From: Ruminococcus sp. UBA1394
Lineage (GTDB): Bacteria; Bacillota; Clostridia; Oscillospirales; Ruminococcaceae
Direction of reading: 5' to 3'
DNA: 64,000 bases
Assembly: GCA_002305725.1 (NCBI GenBank)
Contig: DBQM01000015.1
Location: 15,688 to 79,687, forward strand
The notes under the pieces are model-generated. The model searched no databases. It was not told the DNA's origin and saw only the letters and a list, made by a program, of their open reading frames with translations. The translations under genes and the position numbers were made by a program. Shown in pieces: positions 42,725 to 50,776 of the stretch; the first letter of the stretch is position 1; the number at the start of each line of letters is the position of its first letter.

Positions 42725-43804
42725 ATGAAGCATTTTAACGTCGGCATTATTGGTGCAACAGGTATGGTTGGTCAGAGATTCGCTACTCTGCTGGAGAATC
42801 ACCCGTGGTTTGAGGTAAAGGCTCTTGCAGCGTCCCCGAGATCAGCCGGCAAGACATACGAAGAAGCTGTAGGTTCAAGATGGGCTATGCAGGTACCGAT
42901 GCCGGAAAAAATGAAGAAGATGGTTGTTTTCAATGCTGTTGATGACATTGAAAAAATCGGAGAACTTGTTGACTTCGTTTTCTGCGCAGTTGACATGAAA
43001 AAGGACGAAATCAAGGCTCTTGAAGAAAAGTACGCTAAGGCTGAAATTCCGGTAGTTTCCAACAATTCAGCACACAGAGGCACACCGGACGTTCCGATGG
43101 TTGTTCCGGAAATCAACGACGACCACATTCAGATTATCGAGTCACAGAGAAATCGTCTTGGCACAAAGAAAGGCTTTATCGCAGTTAAGTCCAACTGCTC
43201 AATCCAGAGCTATGTTCCGGCTCTCAACCCGCTGAGAGAATTCGGTATCACAAAGGTTCTCGCCTGCACATATCAGGCAATCTCCGGCGCAGGAAAGACT
43301 TTTGAAACATGGCCGGAAATGGTTGACAATCTTATTCCGTTTATCGGCGGAGAGGAAGAAAAGTCAGAGCAGGAGCCGCTGAAGGTATGGGGTCACATTG
43401 AGGGTGACAAGATTGTTAACGCAACAGCACCGTCAATCACAACACAGTGTCTGAGAGTACCTGTTTCAGACGGTCACACAGCAGCTGTTTTCGTATCCTT
43501 TGACAAGAAGCCTTCAAAGGAAGAAATTCTCAAGAAGTGGGCTGACTTCAAGGGTGCACCGCAGGAACTCGACCTCCCGTCAGCACCAAAGCAGTTTATC
43601 CACTATTTTGAAGAGGATAACCGTCCGCAGGCTAAGCTTGACAGAAATCTTGAAGGCGGAATGGCTGTTTCAACAGGACGTTTAAGAGAAGATTCACAGT
43701 ATGACTACAAGTTTGTATGTCTTTCACACAATACATTAAGAGGCGCAGCAGGCGGCGGCGTACTTTTAGCTGAACTGCTTGCAGCAAAGGGTTATTTTGA
43801 CTGA
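42725..43804 (+). CDS. asd: Aspartate-semialdehyde dehydrogenase
   Basis: A 359-residue enzyme reducing aspartyl phosphate to the semialdehyde, the branch point to lysine, DAP, threonine and methionine. NADP motif GATGMVGQRF (10-19), catalytic Cys158 in SNCSIQSY and a histidine in SDGHTAAVF. The sequence (SNNSAHRGTPDVPMVVPEIN) is of the archaeal/fungal-type ASADH subgroup rather than the usual bacterial one. First gene under the lysine riboswitch; GAGGAG precedes the ATG. Confidence 0.95.
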   Translation: MKHFNVGIIGATGMVGQRFATLLENHPWFEVKALAASPRSAGKTYEEAVGSRWAMQVPMPEKMKKMVVFNAVDDIEKIGELVDFVFCAVDMKKDEIKALEEKYAKAEIPVVSNNSAHRGTPDVPMVVPEINDDHIQIIESQRNRLGTKKGFIAVKSNCSIQSYVPALNPLREFGITKVLACTYQAISGAGKTFETWPEMVDNLIPFIGGEEEKSEQEPLKVWGHIEGDKIVNATAPSITTQCLRVPVSDGHTAAVFVSFDKKPSKEEILKKWADFKGAPQELDLPSAPKQFIHYFEEDNRPQAKLDRNLEGGMAVSTGRLREDSQYDYKFVCLSHNTLRGAAGGGVLLAELLAAKGYFD

Positions 43805-43827
43805 TAACAGTCAGATTGGAGTAGCTT

Positions 43828-44715
43828 ATGAAAAACACAATTTTTACCGGTGCAGGCGTTGCAATAATTACCCCTATGAACGCTGACGGTTCAATTAATT
43901 ATGACGGCTTTGCAGAAAACATTGAATATCAGATTAAAAACGGTACTGACTCAATTATCGTATGCGGCACTACCGGCGAAGCGTCAACAATGACTGACGA
44001 GGAACATATCGAATGTATCCGTTTCTGCGTTGAAAAGACTGCCGGAAGAGTTCCGGTTATCGCAGGAACAGGAAGCAACGATACAAGGTATGCAGTTGAG
44101 CTTTCAAAGGTTGCACAGGAGAAGGGCGCTGACGGACTTCTGCTTGTTACCCCTTACTACAACAAGGCGTCACAGAATGGTCTTGTGGCACATTTCGGAG
44201 CAGTTGCAGAGGCTGTTGACATTCCGATTATTCTCTACAACATTCCCGGCAGAACAGGCATGAGCATTGAAATCGGTACTTACAAAAAGCTTTCTCAGTA
44301 CAGGAACATAGTTGCAGTTAAGGAGGCAAGCGGCAATATCAGCTATACTTCAAAGCTTATTGCGGAATGCGGTGACTTCCTTGACGTTTACAGCGGCAAC
44401 GATGATATAATCGTTCCTATGATGTCGATTGGCGCAAAGGGCGTTATTTCAGTTCTTTCAAATGTAATGCCAAAGGAAACTCACGAAATGACTCAGCTTT
44501 GCCTTGACAACAACTGCGAAGAGGCTGCAAAGCTCCAGATGAAGTACCTTGAACTTATCAACAATCTCTTTATCGAGGTAAATCCTATCCCTGCAAAAGA
44601 GGCTATGAACATGATGGGTATGGCGGCAGGTCCGTGCAGACTTCCGCTTTGTGAAATGACTGATGAGCACAAGGCTGCACTCAGAGCATCACTTGCAAAA
44701 TTCAATCTCGTTTAA
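43828..44715 (+). CDS. dapA: 4-hydroxy-tetrahydrodipicolinate synthase
   Basis: A 295-residue aldolase that condenses pyruvate with aspartate semialdehyde. GTTGEAST (47-54) with Thr48-Thr49, Tyr137 in LYNIPGRT and Schiff-base Lys165 in VAVKEASG are all present. It lies 23 bases after asd. Confidence 0.97.
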   Translation: MKNTIFTGAGVAIITPMNADGSINYDGFAENIEYQIKNGTDSIIVCGTTGEASTMTDEEHIECIRFCVEKTAGRVPVIAGTGSNDTRYAVELSKVAQEKGADGLLLVTPYYNKASQNGLVAHFGAVAEAVDIPIILYNIPGRTGMSIEIGTYKKLSQYRNIVAVKEASGNISYTSKLIAECGDFLDVYSGNDDIIVPMMSIGAKGVISVLSNVMPKETHEMTQLCLDNNCEEAAKLQMKYLELINNLFIEVNPIPAKEAMNMMGMAAGPCRLPLCEMTDEHKAALRASLAKFNLV

Positions 44716-44730
44716 TTCAAAAATTATCAG

Positions 44731-44756
44731 CACCGCATAATACACTTTATGCGGTG
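44731..44756 (+). other. Intercistronic hairpin between dapA and dapB
   Basis: CACCGCATA and TATGCGGTG form a nine-pair stem, followed by TTGTTT. It could reduce dapB relative to dapA or protect the upstream mRNA; the T-run is too weak for a full terminator. Confidence 0.55.
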
Positions 44757-44785
44757 TTGTTTAAAATGAAAGGAAAATACATACT

Positions 44786-45544
44786 ATGACAAAAATTGTA
44801 ATTAGCGGTGCAAACGGAAAAATGGGAAAAAACGTTTACAGCTGCATTACTCAGCGTGATGACTGCGTTGTTTCAGCCGGTATTGATATCAACACAGACA
44901 AATATGCTGATTTTGAAATATACAAATCCGCAAAGGAACTGCCGGAAAAGCCGGACGTAATTATCGACTACTCTCACCCGTCATGCTTAGACAGTCTGCT
45001 TGAATACTGCCTTACAACAGGCACTCCGGTCGTTTTAGCAACAACTGGTTACAGCGACGAACAGATAACACAGATAAAAAAAGCGGCAGAACAGATTCCG
45101 GTATTTTTCTCATGGAATATGTCACTGGGTATCAATCTTCTTGTTCAGCTTGCCAAAAAGGCTACTGCTATCTTAGGTGACCAGTTTGACATTGAGATTA
45201 TCGAAAAGCACCACAATCAGAAAATTGACGCACCAAGCGGTACTGCGCTTATGATTGCAAACGCTATCAATGAAACACGCAGCAACGAAATGAAGTACGT
45301 CTACGACAGACATTCAAGACGTCAGAAGCGTGAACCGGAGGAAATCGGAATACACGCTGTCAGAGGCGGAACAATTGTGGGCGTTCACGAGGTAATGTTC
45401 TGCGGAAACGACGAAACAATCACAATTTCACATTCTGCGGCATCAAAGGCGGTTTTTGCAGAGGGTTCTGTAAATGCGGCGGTGTTTATCAAGTCACAGC
45501 CGGCTGGGATTTATGACATGGGGAATATTGTGGAGAGTAAGTAA
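44786..45544 (+). CDS. dapB: 4-hydroxy-tetrahydrodipicolinate reductase
   Basis: A 252-residue DapB with the dinucleotide motif ISGANGKMGK (6-15) and the signature EKHHNQKIDAPSGTAL, which carries the catalytic His and Lys. It gives tetrahydrodipicolinate, precursor of the meso-DAP that MurE adds to the wall. GAAAGGAAAA precedes the ATG. Confidence 0.97.
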   Translation: MTKIVISGANGKMGKNVYSCITQRDDCVVSAGIDINTDKYADFEIYKSAKELPEKPDVIIDYSHPSCLDSLLEYCLTTGTPVVLATTGYSDEQITQIKKAAEQIPVFFSWNMSLGINLLVQLAKKATAILGDQFDIEIIEKHHNQKIDAPSGTALMIANAINETRSNEMKYVYDRHSRRQKREPEEIGIHAVRGGTIVGVHEVMFCGNDETITISHSAASKAVFAEGSVNAAVFIKSQPAGIYDMGNIVESK

Positions 45545-45586
45545 AATATTCTGTTGATGATATAAATCAGAATTTTGGAGGTTAAT

Positions 45587-45874
45587 ATGTGGAAAAGCCT
45601 ATATGTTGCAGGGGATATTGGCAGCGAAGGTGGAATCGTCTTTGCAGATGAAGAGTATAAAAATTCTTGTAGAATCACATTGGAAAAATGTGAAAAATAT
45701 TATGCTATTACTTGTGGGATTTATGGTTCGATGATACATACTGTTTTTTCGGATTTTGAACATTATCAGAATCTTTATGATACAATGAAAATAGAATTAC
45801 AAAATTTCATTGATAAGGATACTACCAAAGATGAAGAACTTGATTTCTATAATTATTTCTGTAATAAATTCTGA
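45587..45874 (+). CDS. AT-rich hypothetical protein, 95 aa
   Basis: A small soluble protein (MWKSLYVAGDIGSEGG...) with four Cys and many aromatic and acidic residues; I recognise no family. GGAGG stands 6 bases before ATG 45587. It is noticeably richer in AT than dapB or pstS and uses A/T-ending codons, suggesting later acquisition. It follows dapB by 42 bases and is closed by a strong terminator. Confidence 0.7.
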   Translation: MWKSLYVAGDIGSEGGIVFADEEYKNSCRITLEKCEKYYAITCGIYGSMIHTVFSDFEHYQNLYDTMKIELQNFIDKDTTKDEELDFYNYFCNKF

Positions 45875-45894
45875 TTTATAAAAGCACTTTAAAC

Positions 45895-45934
45895 GCTGTA
45901 TTTCAACAAAAAAGCTTGAAATACAGCATTTTTA
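45895..45934 (+). terminator. Terminator of the asd-dap transcript
   Basis: GCTGTATTTCAA and TTGAAATACAGC (45895-45906 and 45916-45927) form a twelve-pair stem followed by ATTTTTAT. Confidence 0.85.
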
Positions 45935-45970
45935 TACCCATTTCCCCATTTTAGCACTACTTTTGTAAAA

Positions 45971-46057
45971 TTTATTTTACGCAAATTTTACATTTCATCT
46001 CTTTTGGATTTTACATTCATGCCTTAAAATATAAAACGTAATCAAAAAGGTTATAAT
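45971..46057 (+). promoter_or_regulatory. Candidate PhoP boxes and promoter for the pst operon
   Basis: TTTTAC(G/A) occurs at 45975, 45986 and 46009, spacings of 11 and 23 bases. This resembles the TT(A/T)ACA repeats with 11-bp period bound by PhoP in Bacillus. A TATAAT follows at 46052-46057. The pst operon contains its own phoP-phoR, so autoregulation by phosphate starvation is plausible. Confidence 0.5.
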
Positions 46058-46070
46058 TATTTTTGGCATA

Positions 46071-46089
46071 CCGCCTGCCGCAAAGGCGG
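46071..46089 (+). promoter_or_regulatory. Leader hairpin before pstS
   Basis: CCGCC and GGCGG form a short GC stem ending two bases before the AAAGGAG ribosome site of pstS. It may stabilise the 5' end or modulate initiation. Confidence 0.5.
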
Positions 46090-46104
46090 AAAAGGAGAAT
46101 AATC

Positions 46105-46977
46105 ATGAAAAAGAAGACTTTAGCTTTAATTATGGCAGCAGCAATCACAGGCACACTGGCAGTTGGCTGCGGCTCTGACTCATTCAGTGCAAAGGAAGAT
46201 ATCACAATCGTTTCAAGAGAGGACGGTTCAGGTACAAGAGGAGCATTCGTTGAGCTTTTCGGAATTGAGGAAAAGGACGAAAACGGTGAAAAAATCGACA
46301 GAACAACAACAGACGCACAGATTACAAACAACACATCAGTTATGATGACAACTGTTTCCGGCGATATGTACGCTATCGGCTATATCTCACTGGGTTCTCT
46401 TAACGATACAGTAAAGGCAGTAAAGATTGACGGCGTTGAACCGACAGTTGACAACGTAAAGAACGACAGCTACAAAATTGCACGTCCTTTCAACATTGCT
46501 TACAAGGAGGACTCACTCAGCGACGTTTCAAAGGACTTCATTGACTACATCATGAGCAGCGAGGGTCAGCAGATTGTAACCGACAACGGCTATATCAACA
46601 TTGACGGTGCACAGCCTTATGCAGGTACAAAGCCAGCCGGAAAAATCGTTGTTGCTGGTTCATCTTCTGTATCACCTGTAATGGAAAAGCTTGCAGAGGC
46701 TTATATGAAAGTCAACACAGACGCTGACATTGAAATGCAGACAAGCGATTCCACAACAGGTATGACTTCAGCAGCAGACGGTGTTTGCGATATCGGTATG
46801 GCATCAAGAGAGCTGAAAGACAGCGAGCTTGAATCCGGTCTTACTCCTCTGGTAATCGCAATGGACGGTATTGCAGTAATCGTAAACAACGATAACCCGA
46901 CAGCTGATATTTCAAGCGAGGAAGTTAAGTCAATCTATGTCGGCGAAACAAAGACATGGGAAACTCTCGCTGAATAA
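46105..46977 (+). CDS. pstS: Phosphate-binding lipoprotein PstS with halves in swapped order
   Basis: A 290-residue lipoprotein (signal peptide, lipobox LAVGC, lipidated Cys22) that captures phosphate for PstCAB. The order of motifs is unusual. The segment normally in the second half of PstS comes first (SREDGSGTRGAF at 37-48, YAIGYISLGSLN at 89-100, terminal NGYIN about 161). The normal N-terminal half follows (AGSSSVSPVMEKL at 184-196, DSTTGM at 215-220, CDIGMASRELKDSE, DGIAVIVN at 254-261) and ends in TWETLAE. This is a circular permutation at a natural domain hinge. I chose ATG 46105 with AAAGGAG upstream. Confidence 0.92.
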   Translation: MKKKTLALIMAAAITGTLAVGCGSDSFSAKEDITIVSREDGSGTRGAFVELFGIEEKDENGEKIDRTTTDAQITNNTSVMMTTVSGDMYAIGYISLGSLNDTVKAVKIDGVEPTVDNVKNDSYKIARPFNIAYKEDSLSDVSKDFIDYIMSSEGQQIVTDNGYINIDGAQPYAGTKPAGKIVVAGSSSVSPVMEKLAEAYMKVNTDADIEMQTSDSTTGMTSAADGVCDIGMASRELKDSELESGLTPLVIAMDGIAVIVNNDNPTADISSEEVKSIYVGETKTWETLAE

Positions 46978-46992
46978 GCCGGAGGGTTCTGT

Positions 46993-47829
46993 ATGAAAAA
47001 AAATATTCTCGAAAAAGTCATGAGCGGCGTGTTTCTTGCCGCCGCTTGTGTTTCGATTTTAGCAGTTGCTATGATATGCCTGTTTCTCTTTGCAAACGGC
47101 ATTCCGGCAATAGGCAAGATCGGATTTCTGAAATTCCTCACCGGTGATGTATGGCGCCCGTCAAACGACATTTACGGCATTCTCCCCTTTATTCTGGGAA
47201 GTCTTTACGTTACAGCCGGTGCGATTATCTTAGGCGTACCTATCGGAATTATGACAGCTGTTTTTATGGCACGTTTCTGCCCTAAAAAGCTGCACAGGAT
47301 TTTAAAGCCTGCAATTGACCTCCTTGCCGGAATCCCGTCAGTTGTTTACGGCTTCTTCGGACTGGTCATGATAGTTCCCATAACAGGCAGTTCAATCATA
47401 GCAGCGTCAATAATACTTGCGATTATGATTCTGCCGTCTGTTATCAGCGTATCTGAATCGGCGCTGAGAGCAGTACCGGAAAGCTATTATGAGGGTGCGC
47501 TTGCACTTGGTGCGACACATGAGAGAAGTGTTTTTACAGTAATGCTGCCGGCGGCAAGCTCAGGCGTTTTCGCCGGAGTGGTGCTGGGTATCGGACGTGC
47601 GATTGGTGAAACAATGGCTGTTATGATGGTTGCCGGAAACAATACTGGTATGCCTAAGAGCATTTTCAAGGGTGTCCGTACTCTTACCTCAAACATCGCC
47701 ATTGAAATGGGCTATGCCACAGACTTACACCGTGAGGCACTTATCGCAACAGGTGTTGTATTGTTCGTGTTTATCCTTATCATCAACTTTGCGTCATCAA
47801 TGCTGAAAAGGAGGAGTAATCAGAAATGA
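46993..47829 (+). CDS. pstC: Phosphate ABC transporter permease PstC
   Basis: A 278-residue permease with six membrane helices. The permease loop (EGALALGATHERSVFTVMLP) contacts PstB, and LLAGIPSVVYGFFGL is typical of PstC/PstA. It lies 15 bases after pstS and overlaps pstA by four. Confidence 0.96.
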   Translation: MKKNILEKVMSGVFLAAACVSILAVAMICLFLFANGIPAIGKIGFLKFLTGDVWRPSNDIYGILPFILGSLYVTAGAIILGVPIGIMTAVFMARFCPKKLHRILKPAIDLLAGIPSVVYGFFGLVMIVPITGSSIIAASIILAIMILPSVISVSESALRAVPESYYEGALALGATHERSVFTVMLPAASSGVFAGVVLGIGRAIGETMAVMMVAGNNTGMPKSIFKGVRTLTSNIAIEMGYATDLHREALIATGVVLFVFILIINFASSMLKRRSNQK

Positions 47830-48692
47830 ATCCTATGAAAAAGGAAAGCTTGAAGGATAAGCTTTCGCATTATAAAAACTCCCCCGGTTCGCTGGTGCTT
47901 CTGATTTCAGTATTGCTCTGCGCCGCCCTGACAGTTCTTACACTTGTTTTCATTGTTATCTACATACTGGTAAGAGGAATACCGAATCTGTCACTTTCCC
48001 TGTTCTCTCCAACCTACAACTCAGAAAACGTATCAATGCTCCCAGCCATAATAAACACATTTATTATGACGCTTATATCACTGCTTATTGCAGTACCGCT
48101 TGGTATTTTTTCTGCAATATATCTTGTTGAGTACGCCAAAAGAGGAAACAAGCTTGTAGGAATAATCCGTATGACAACCGAAACTCTTTCGGGTATCCCG
48201 TCAATCGTTTACGGTCTTTTCGGATTTCTGTTCTTCCTTACAACTTTAAAGCTTGGTTATTCAATACTCTCAGGCGCTCTGACCCTTGCAATTATGATTT
48301 TACCGCTTGTAATGAGAACCACAGAAGAGGCGCTTAAATCTGTTCCCGATTCATACAGAGAGGGCAGTTTCGGACTTGGCGCCGGAAAGCTCCGTACAGT
48401 TTTCAGAATAGTTCTTCCTCCCGCAATTCCGGGAATACTTTCCGGCGTTATTCTTGCAACAGGACGTATATGCGGAGAAACCGCCGCACTTATTTTCACA
48501 GCCGGAACAGGTACAAAGATAGCCCTGAACATTATGTCTTCCGGACGTACTCTTGCGGTGCATATGTACAATCTTTCAAGCGAGGGACTTCATGTTGAGG
48601 AATGCTATGCGACAGCCGTTATACTTCTTGTGCTTGTTGCGCTTATAAACGGTCTTTCGGGACTTCTTGCAAAAAAATTATCGAAAGGGTAA
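47826..48692 (+). CDS. pstA: Phosphate ABC transporter permease PstA
   Basis: A 288-residue permease with six helices, the conserved TETLSGIPSIVYGLFG segment and ATPase-contact loop REGSFGLGAGKLRTVFRIVL. It pairs with PstC. Confidence 0.96.
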   Translation: MNPMKKESLKDKLSHYKNSPGSLVLLISVLLCAALTVLTLVFIVIYILVRGIPNLSLSLFSPTYNSENVSMLPAIINTFIMTLISLLIAVPLGIFSAIYLVEYAKRGNKLVGIIRMTTETLSGIPSIVYGLFGFLFFLTTLKLGYSILSGALTLAIMILPLVMRTTEEALKSVPDSYREGSFGLGAGKLRTVFRIVLPPAIPGILSGVILATGRICGETAALIFTAGTGTKIALNIMSSGRTLAVHMYNLSSEGLHVEECYATAVILLVLVALINGLSGLLAKKLSKG

Positions 48693-48695
48693 ATC

Positions 48696-49445
48696 ATGGA
48701 TAAATTTAAAGTTGAAAACCTTGATTTGTACTATGGACAGTTCAAGGCTCTTAAAAATATCAATATCAAAATTCCGGACCACGAGATTACAGCTTTTATC
48801 GGACCGTCCGGCTGCGGAAAATCCACACTTCTCAAATCCTTAAACCGAATGAACGATCTTGTTGAAGGCTGTTCTATCAAGGGTAAGGTACTCCTTGACA
48901 ATGAGGATATTTACGGAAAAATGGACGTAAATCTGCTCAGAAAGCGTGTAGGCATGGTTTTCCAGAAGCCTAATCCGTTCCCTATGAGTATCTACGATAA
49001 CATTGCATACGGTCCGAGGACTCACGGAATACGTTCCAAGGCAAAGCTTGACGATATTGTGGAAAAATCGCTCCGTGACGCTGCGATATGGGACGAGGTG
49101 AAGGACAGACTGAAAAAAAGCGCACTGGGAATGTCAGGCGGTCAGCAGCAGAGACTTTGTATTGCAAGAGCGCTTGCAGTTCAGCCGGAGGTACTCCTCA
49201 TGGACGAACCGACTTCCGCCCTCGACCCGATTTCAACTTCCAAAATAGAAGACCTTGCAATTGAGCTGAAAAAGGAGTATACTATAATCATAGTAACCCA
49301 TAATATGCAGCAGGCAGTCAGAATTTCCGACAATACAGCATTTTTCCTGCTTGGCGAAATTATCGAATATGACAAGACTGAAAAGCTTTTTTCTATGCCG
49401 TCAAACAAGAAAACTGAGGATTATATTACAGGGAGGTTCGGTTAA
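48696..49445 (+). CDS. pstB: Phosphate ABC transporter ATPase PstB
   Basis: A 249-residue ATPase. Walker A GPSGCGKST (36-44), signature MSGGQ (146-150) and Walker B VLLMDEPTSALDP (Asp170-Glu171) are intact. It drives high-affinity phosphate uptake. Confidence 0.97.
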   Translation: MDKFKVENLDLYYGQFKALKNINIKIPDHEITAFIGPSGCGKSTLLKSLNRMNDLVEGCSIKGKVLLDNEDIYGKMDVNLLRKRVGMVFQKPNPFPMSIYDNIAYGPRTHGIRSKAKLDDIVEKSLRDAAIWDEVKDRLKKSALGMSGGQQQRLCIARALAVQPEVLLMDEPTSALDPISTSKIEDLAIELKKEYTIIIVTHNMQQAVRISDNTAFFLLGEIIEYDKTEKLFSMPSNKKTEDYITGRFG

Positions 49446-50096
49446 ATGCGTAATAAATTTGATCAGCAGCTTGAAAAACTTCATGTTGAGCTTATAAAAA
49501 TGGGTGCGTTGTGTGAGGACGCTATTTCCGGTACTGTCAGCGCACTTGAGAAAAACAGCGAGGAAATCATTCAGAATGTTTTCCACCTTGAAACTGAAAT
49601 TGACCAGAAAGAGCGTGACATTGAAGCACTCTGCATGAAGCTTCTGCTCCAGCAGCAGCCTGTCGCCTCAGACCTCAGAGTTGTTTCAGCAGCTATGAAG
49701 ATGATTTCAGACATGGAGCGTATCGGCGACCAGGCGGCGGATATTGCTGAAATTACACGCTATGTTCAGTTAACTGCTCTCCGTGAAATTGCTCCTGTTG
49801 ACAAAATGGCAAAAGCCGCTGTAAGAATGGTGACCAACGCAATTGATTCTTTTATCAAGCGTGACCTTACACTTGCCGGAAGAGTAATCGGTTCTGACGA
49901 TATTATTGACGATCTGTTTTTATCAATCAGAAAATATCTTATCGAGTATATTTCCAAGCACCCTGAAAGCAGTGAAAACTGTCTTGATATGCTCATGATT
50001 GCAAAATATTTCGAGAGAATCGGCGACCATGCTGCTAATATTGCCGAATGGGTTGAATTTTCCATAACTGGTGTTTACAAAGGAGAAACCCTATGA
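49446..50096 (+). CDS. phoU: Phosphate signalling protein PhoU
   Basis: A 216-residue helical protein made of two three-helix repeats, each with the metal-binding E/D-x3-D pattern (MERIGDQAADIAE; FERIGDHAANIAEW). PhoU links PstSCAB to PhoR, repressing the regulon when phosphate is plentiful. It starts directly after the pstB stop and overlaps phoP by four bases. Confidence 0.95.
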   Translation: MRNKFDQQLEKLHVELIKMGALCEDAISGTVSALEKNSEEIIQNVFHLETEIDQKERDIEALCMKLLLQQQPVASDLRVVSAAMKMISDMERIGDQAADIAEITRYVQLTALREIAPVDKMAKAAVRMVTNAIDSFIKRDLTLAGRVIGSDDIIDDLFLSIRKYLIEYISKHPESSENCLDMLMIAKYFERIGDHAANIAEWVEFSITGVYKGETL

Positions 50097-50776
50097 TTTA
50101 TATCGTAGAAGACGACAGCAGCATCAGAGAACTTGTTGCGTACACTCTGAAAATGGCAGGCTTTGAAGCTGCTACCTTTCCAAACGGCGAGGAATTTTTC
50201 AATGCACTGAACAATTCCCCTCTGCCGGAGCTTGTACTTCTGGACATAATGCTGCCCGGCGAGGACGGTATATCAATTCTGAAAAAAATCAGAAATTCCT
50301 CAAAAACCCGTTCGCTGCCTATAATCATGATGACAGCAAAGGGTACGGAATATGACAAAGTACTCGGTCTGGACAACGGCGCAGACGATTACATAACCAA
50401 ACCTTTCGGAATGCTGGAGCTTGTTTCAAGAATCAAGGCGGTACTTCGCCGGACAAGCGACAATCCGGCCGATTATGAACTGCACGCCGGAGATATAACA
50501 GTAAATCCCGGAAAGCACAATGTGACGGTAAAAGGCGAAAATGTTGTCCTGACCTACAAGGAATTTGAAATGCTGTGTATGCTTATTGAAAGCAAGGGAC
50601 TTGTTCTTTCAAGAAACAAGCTGCTGGAAAGTATATGGGGTTATGATTTTGACGGTGAAACCCGTACAATCGACGTTCATATCCGTTCACTTCGTTCAAA
50701 GCTGGGCGAAAGCGGAAATATAATCGAAACAGTACGAGGCATCGGCTATAAAATCGGAGCAGAATATGAAACGTAA
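50093..50776 (+). CDS. phoP: Response regulator PhoP/PhoB type
   Basis: A 227-residue OmpR-family regulator. The receiver domain has acidic Asp7-Asp8, phosphoacceptor Asp51 in LLDIMLPGEDG, and the Thr and Lys of MMTAKG and TKPFG. The C-terminal winged helix (about 130-225) ends in IRSLRSKLGE and TVRGIGYKI. Its place behind phoU and before a PhoR-like kinase gives the assignment. Confidence 0.92.
   Translation: MIYIVEDDSSIRELVAYTLKMAGFEAATFPNGEEFFNALNNSPLPELVLLDIMLPGEDGISILKKIRNSSKTRSLPIIMMTAKGTEYDKVLGLDNGADDYITKPFGMLELVSRIKAVLRRTSDNPADYELHAGDITVNPGKHNVTVKGENVVLTYKEFEMLCMLIESKGLVLSRNKLLESIWGYDFDGETRTIDVHIRSLRSKLGESGNIIETVRGIGYKIGAEYET

Noticed and set aside
46105..46977. PstS as a truncated or broken pseudogene
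   Set aside because: All family motifs are present once, in swapped order, with a good signal peptide and ribosome site.
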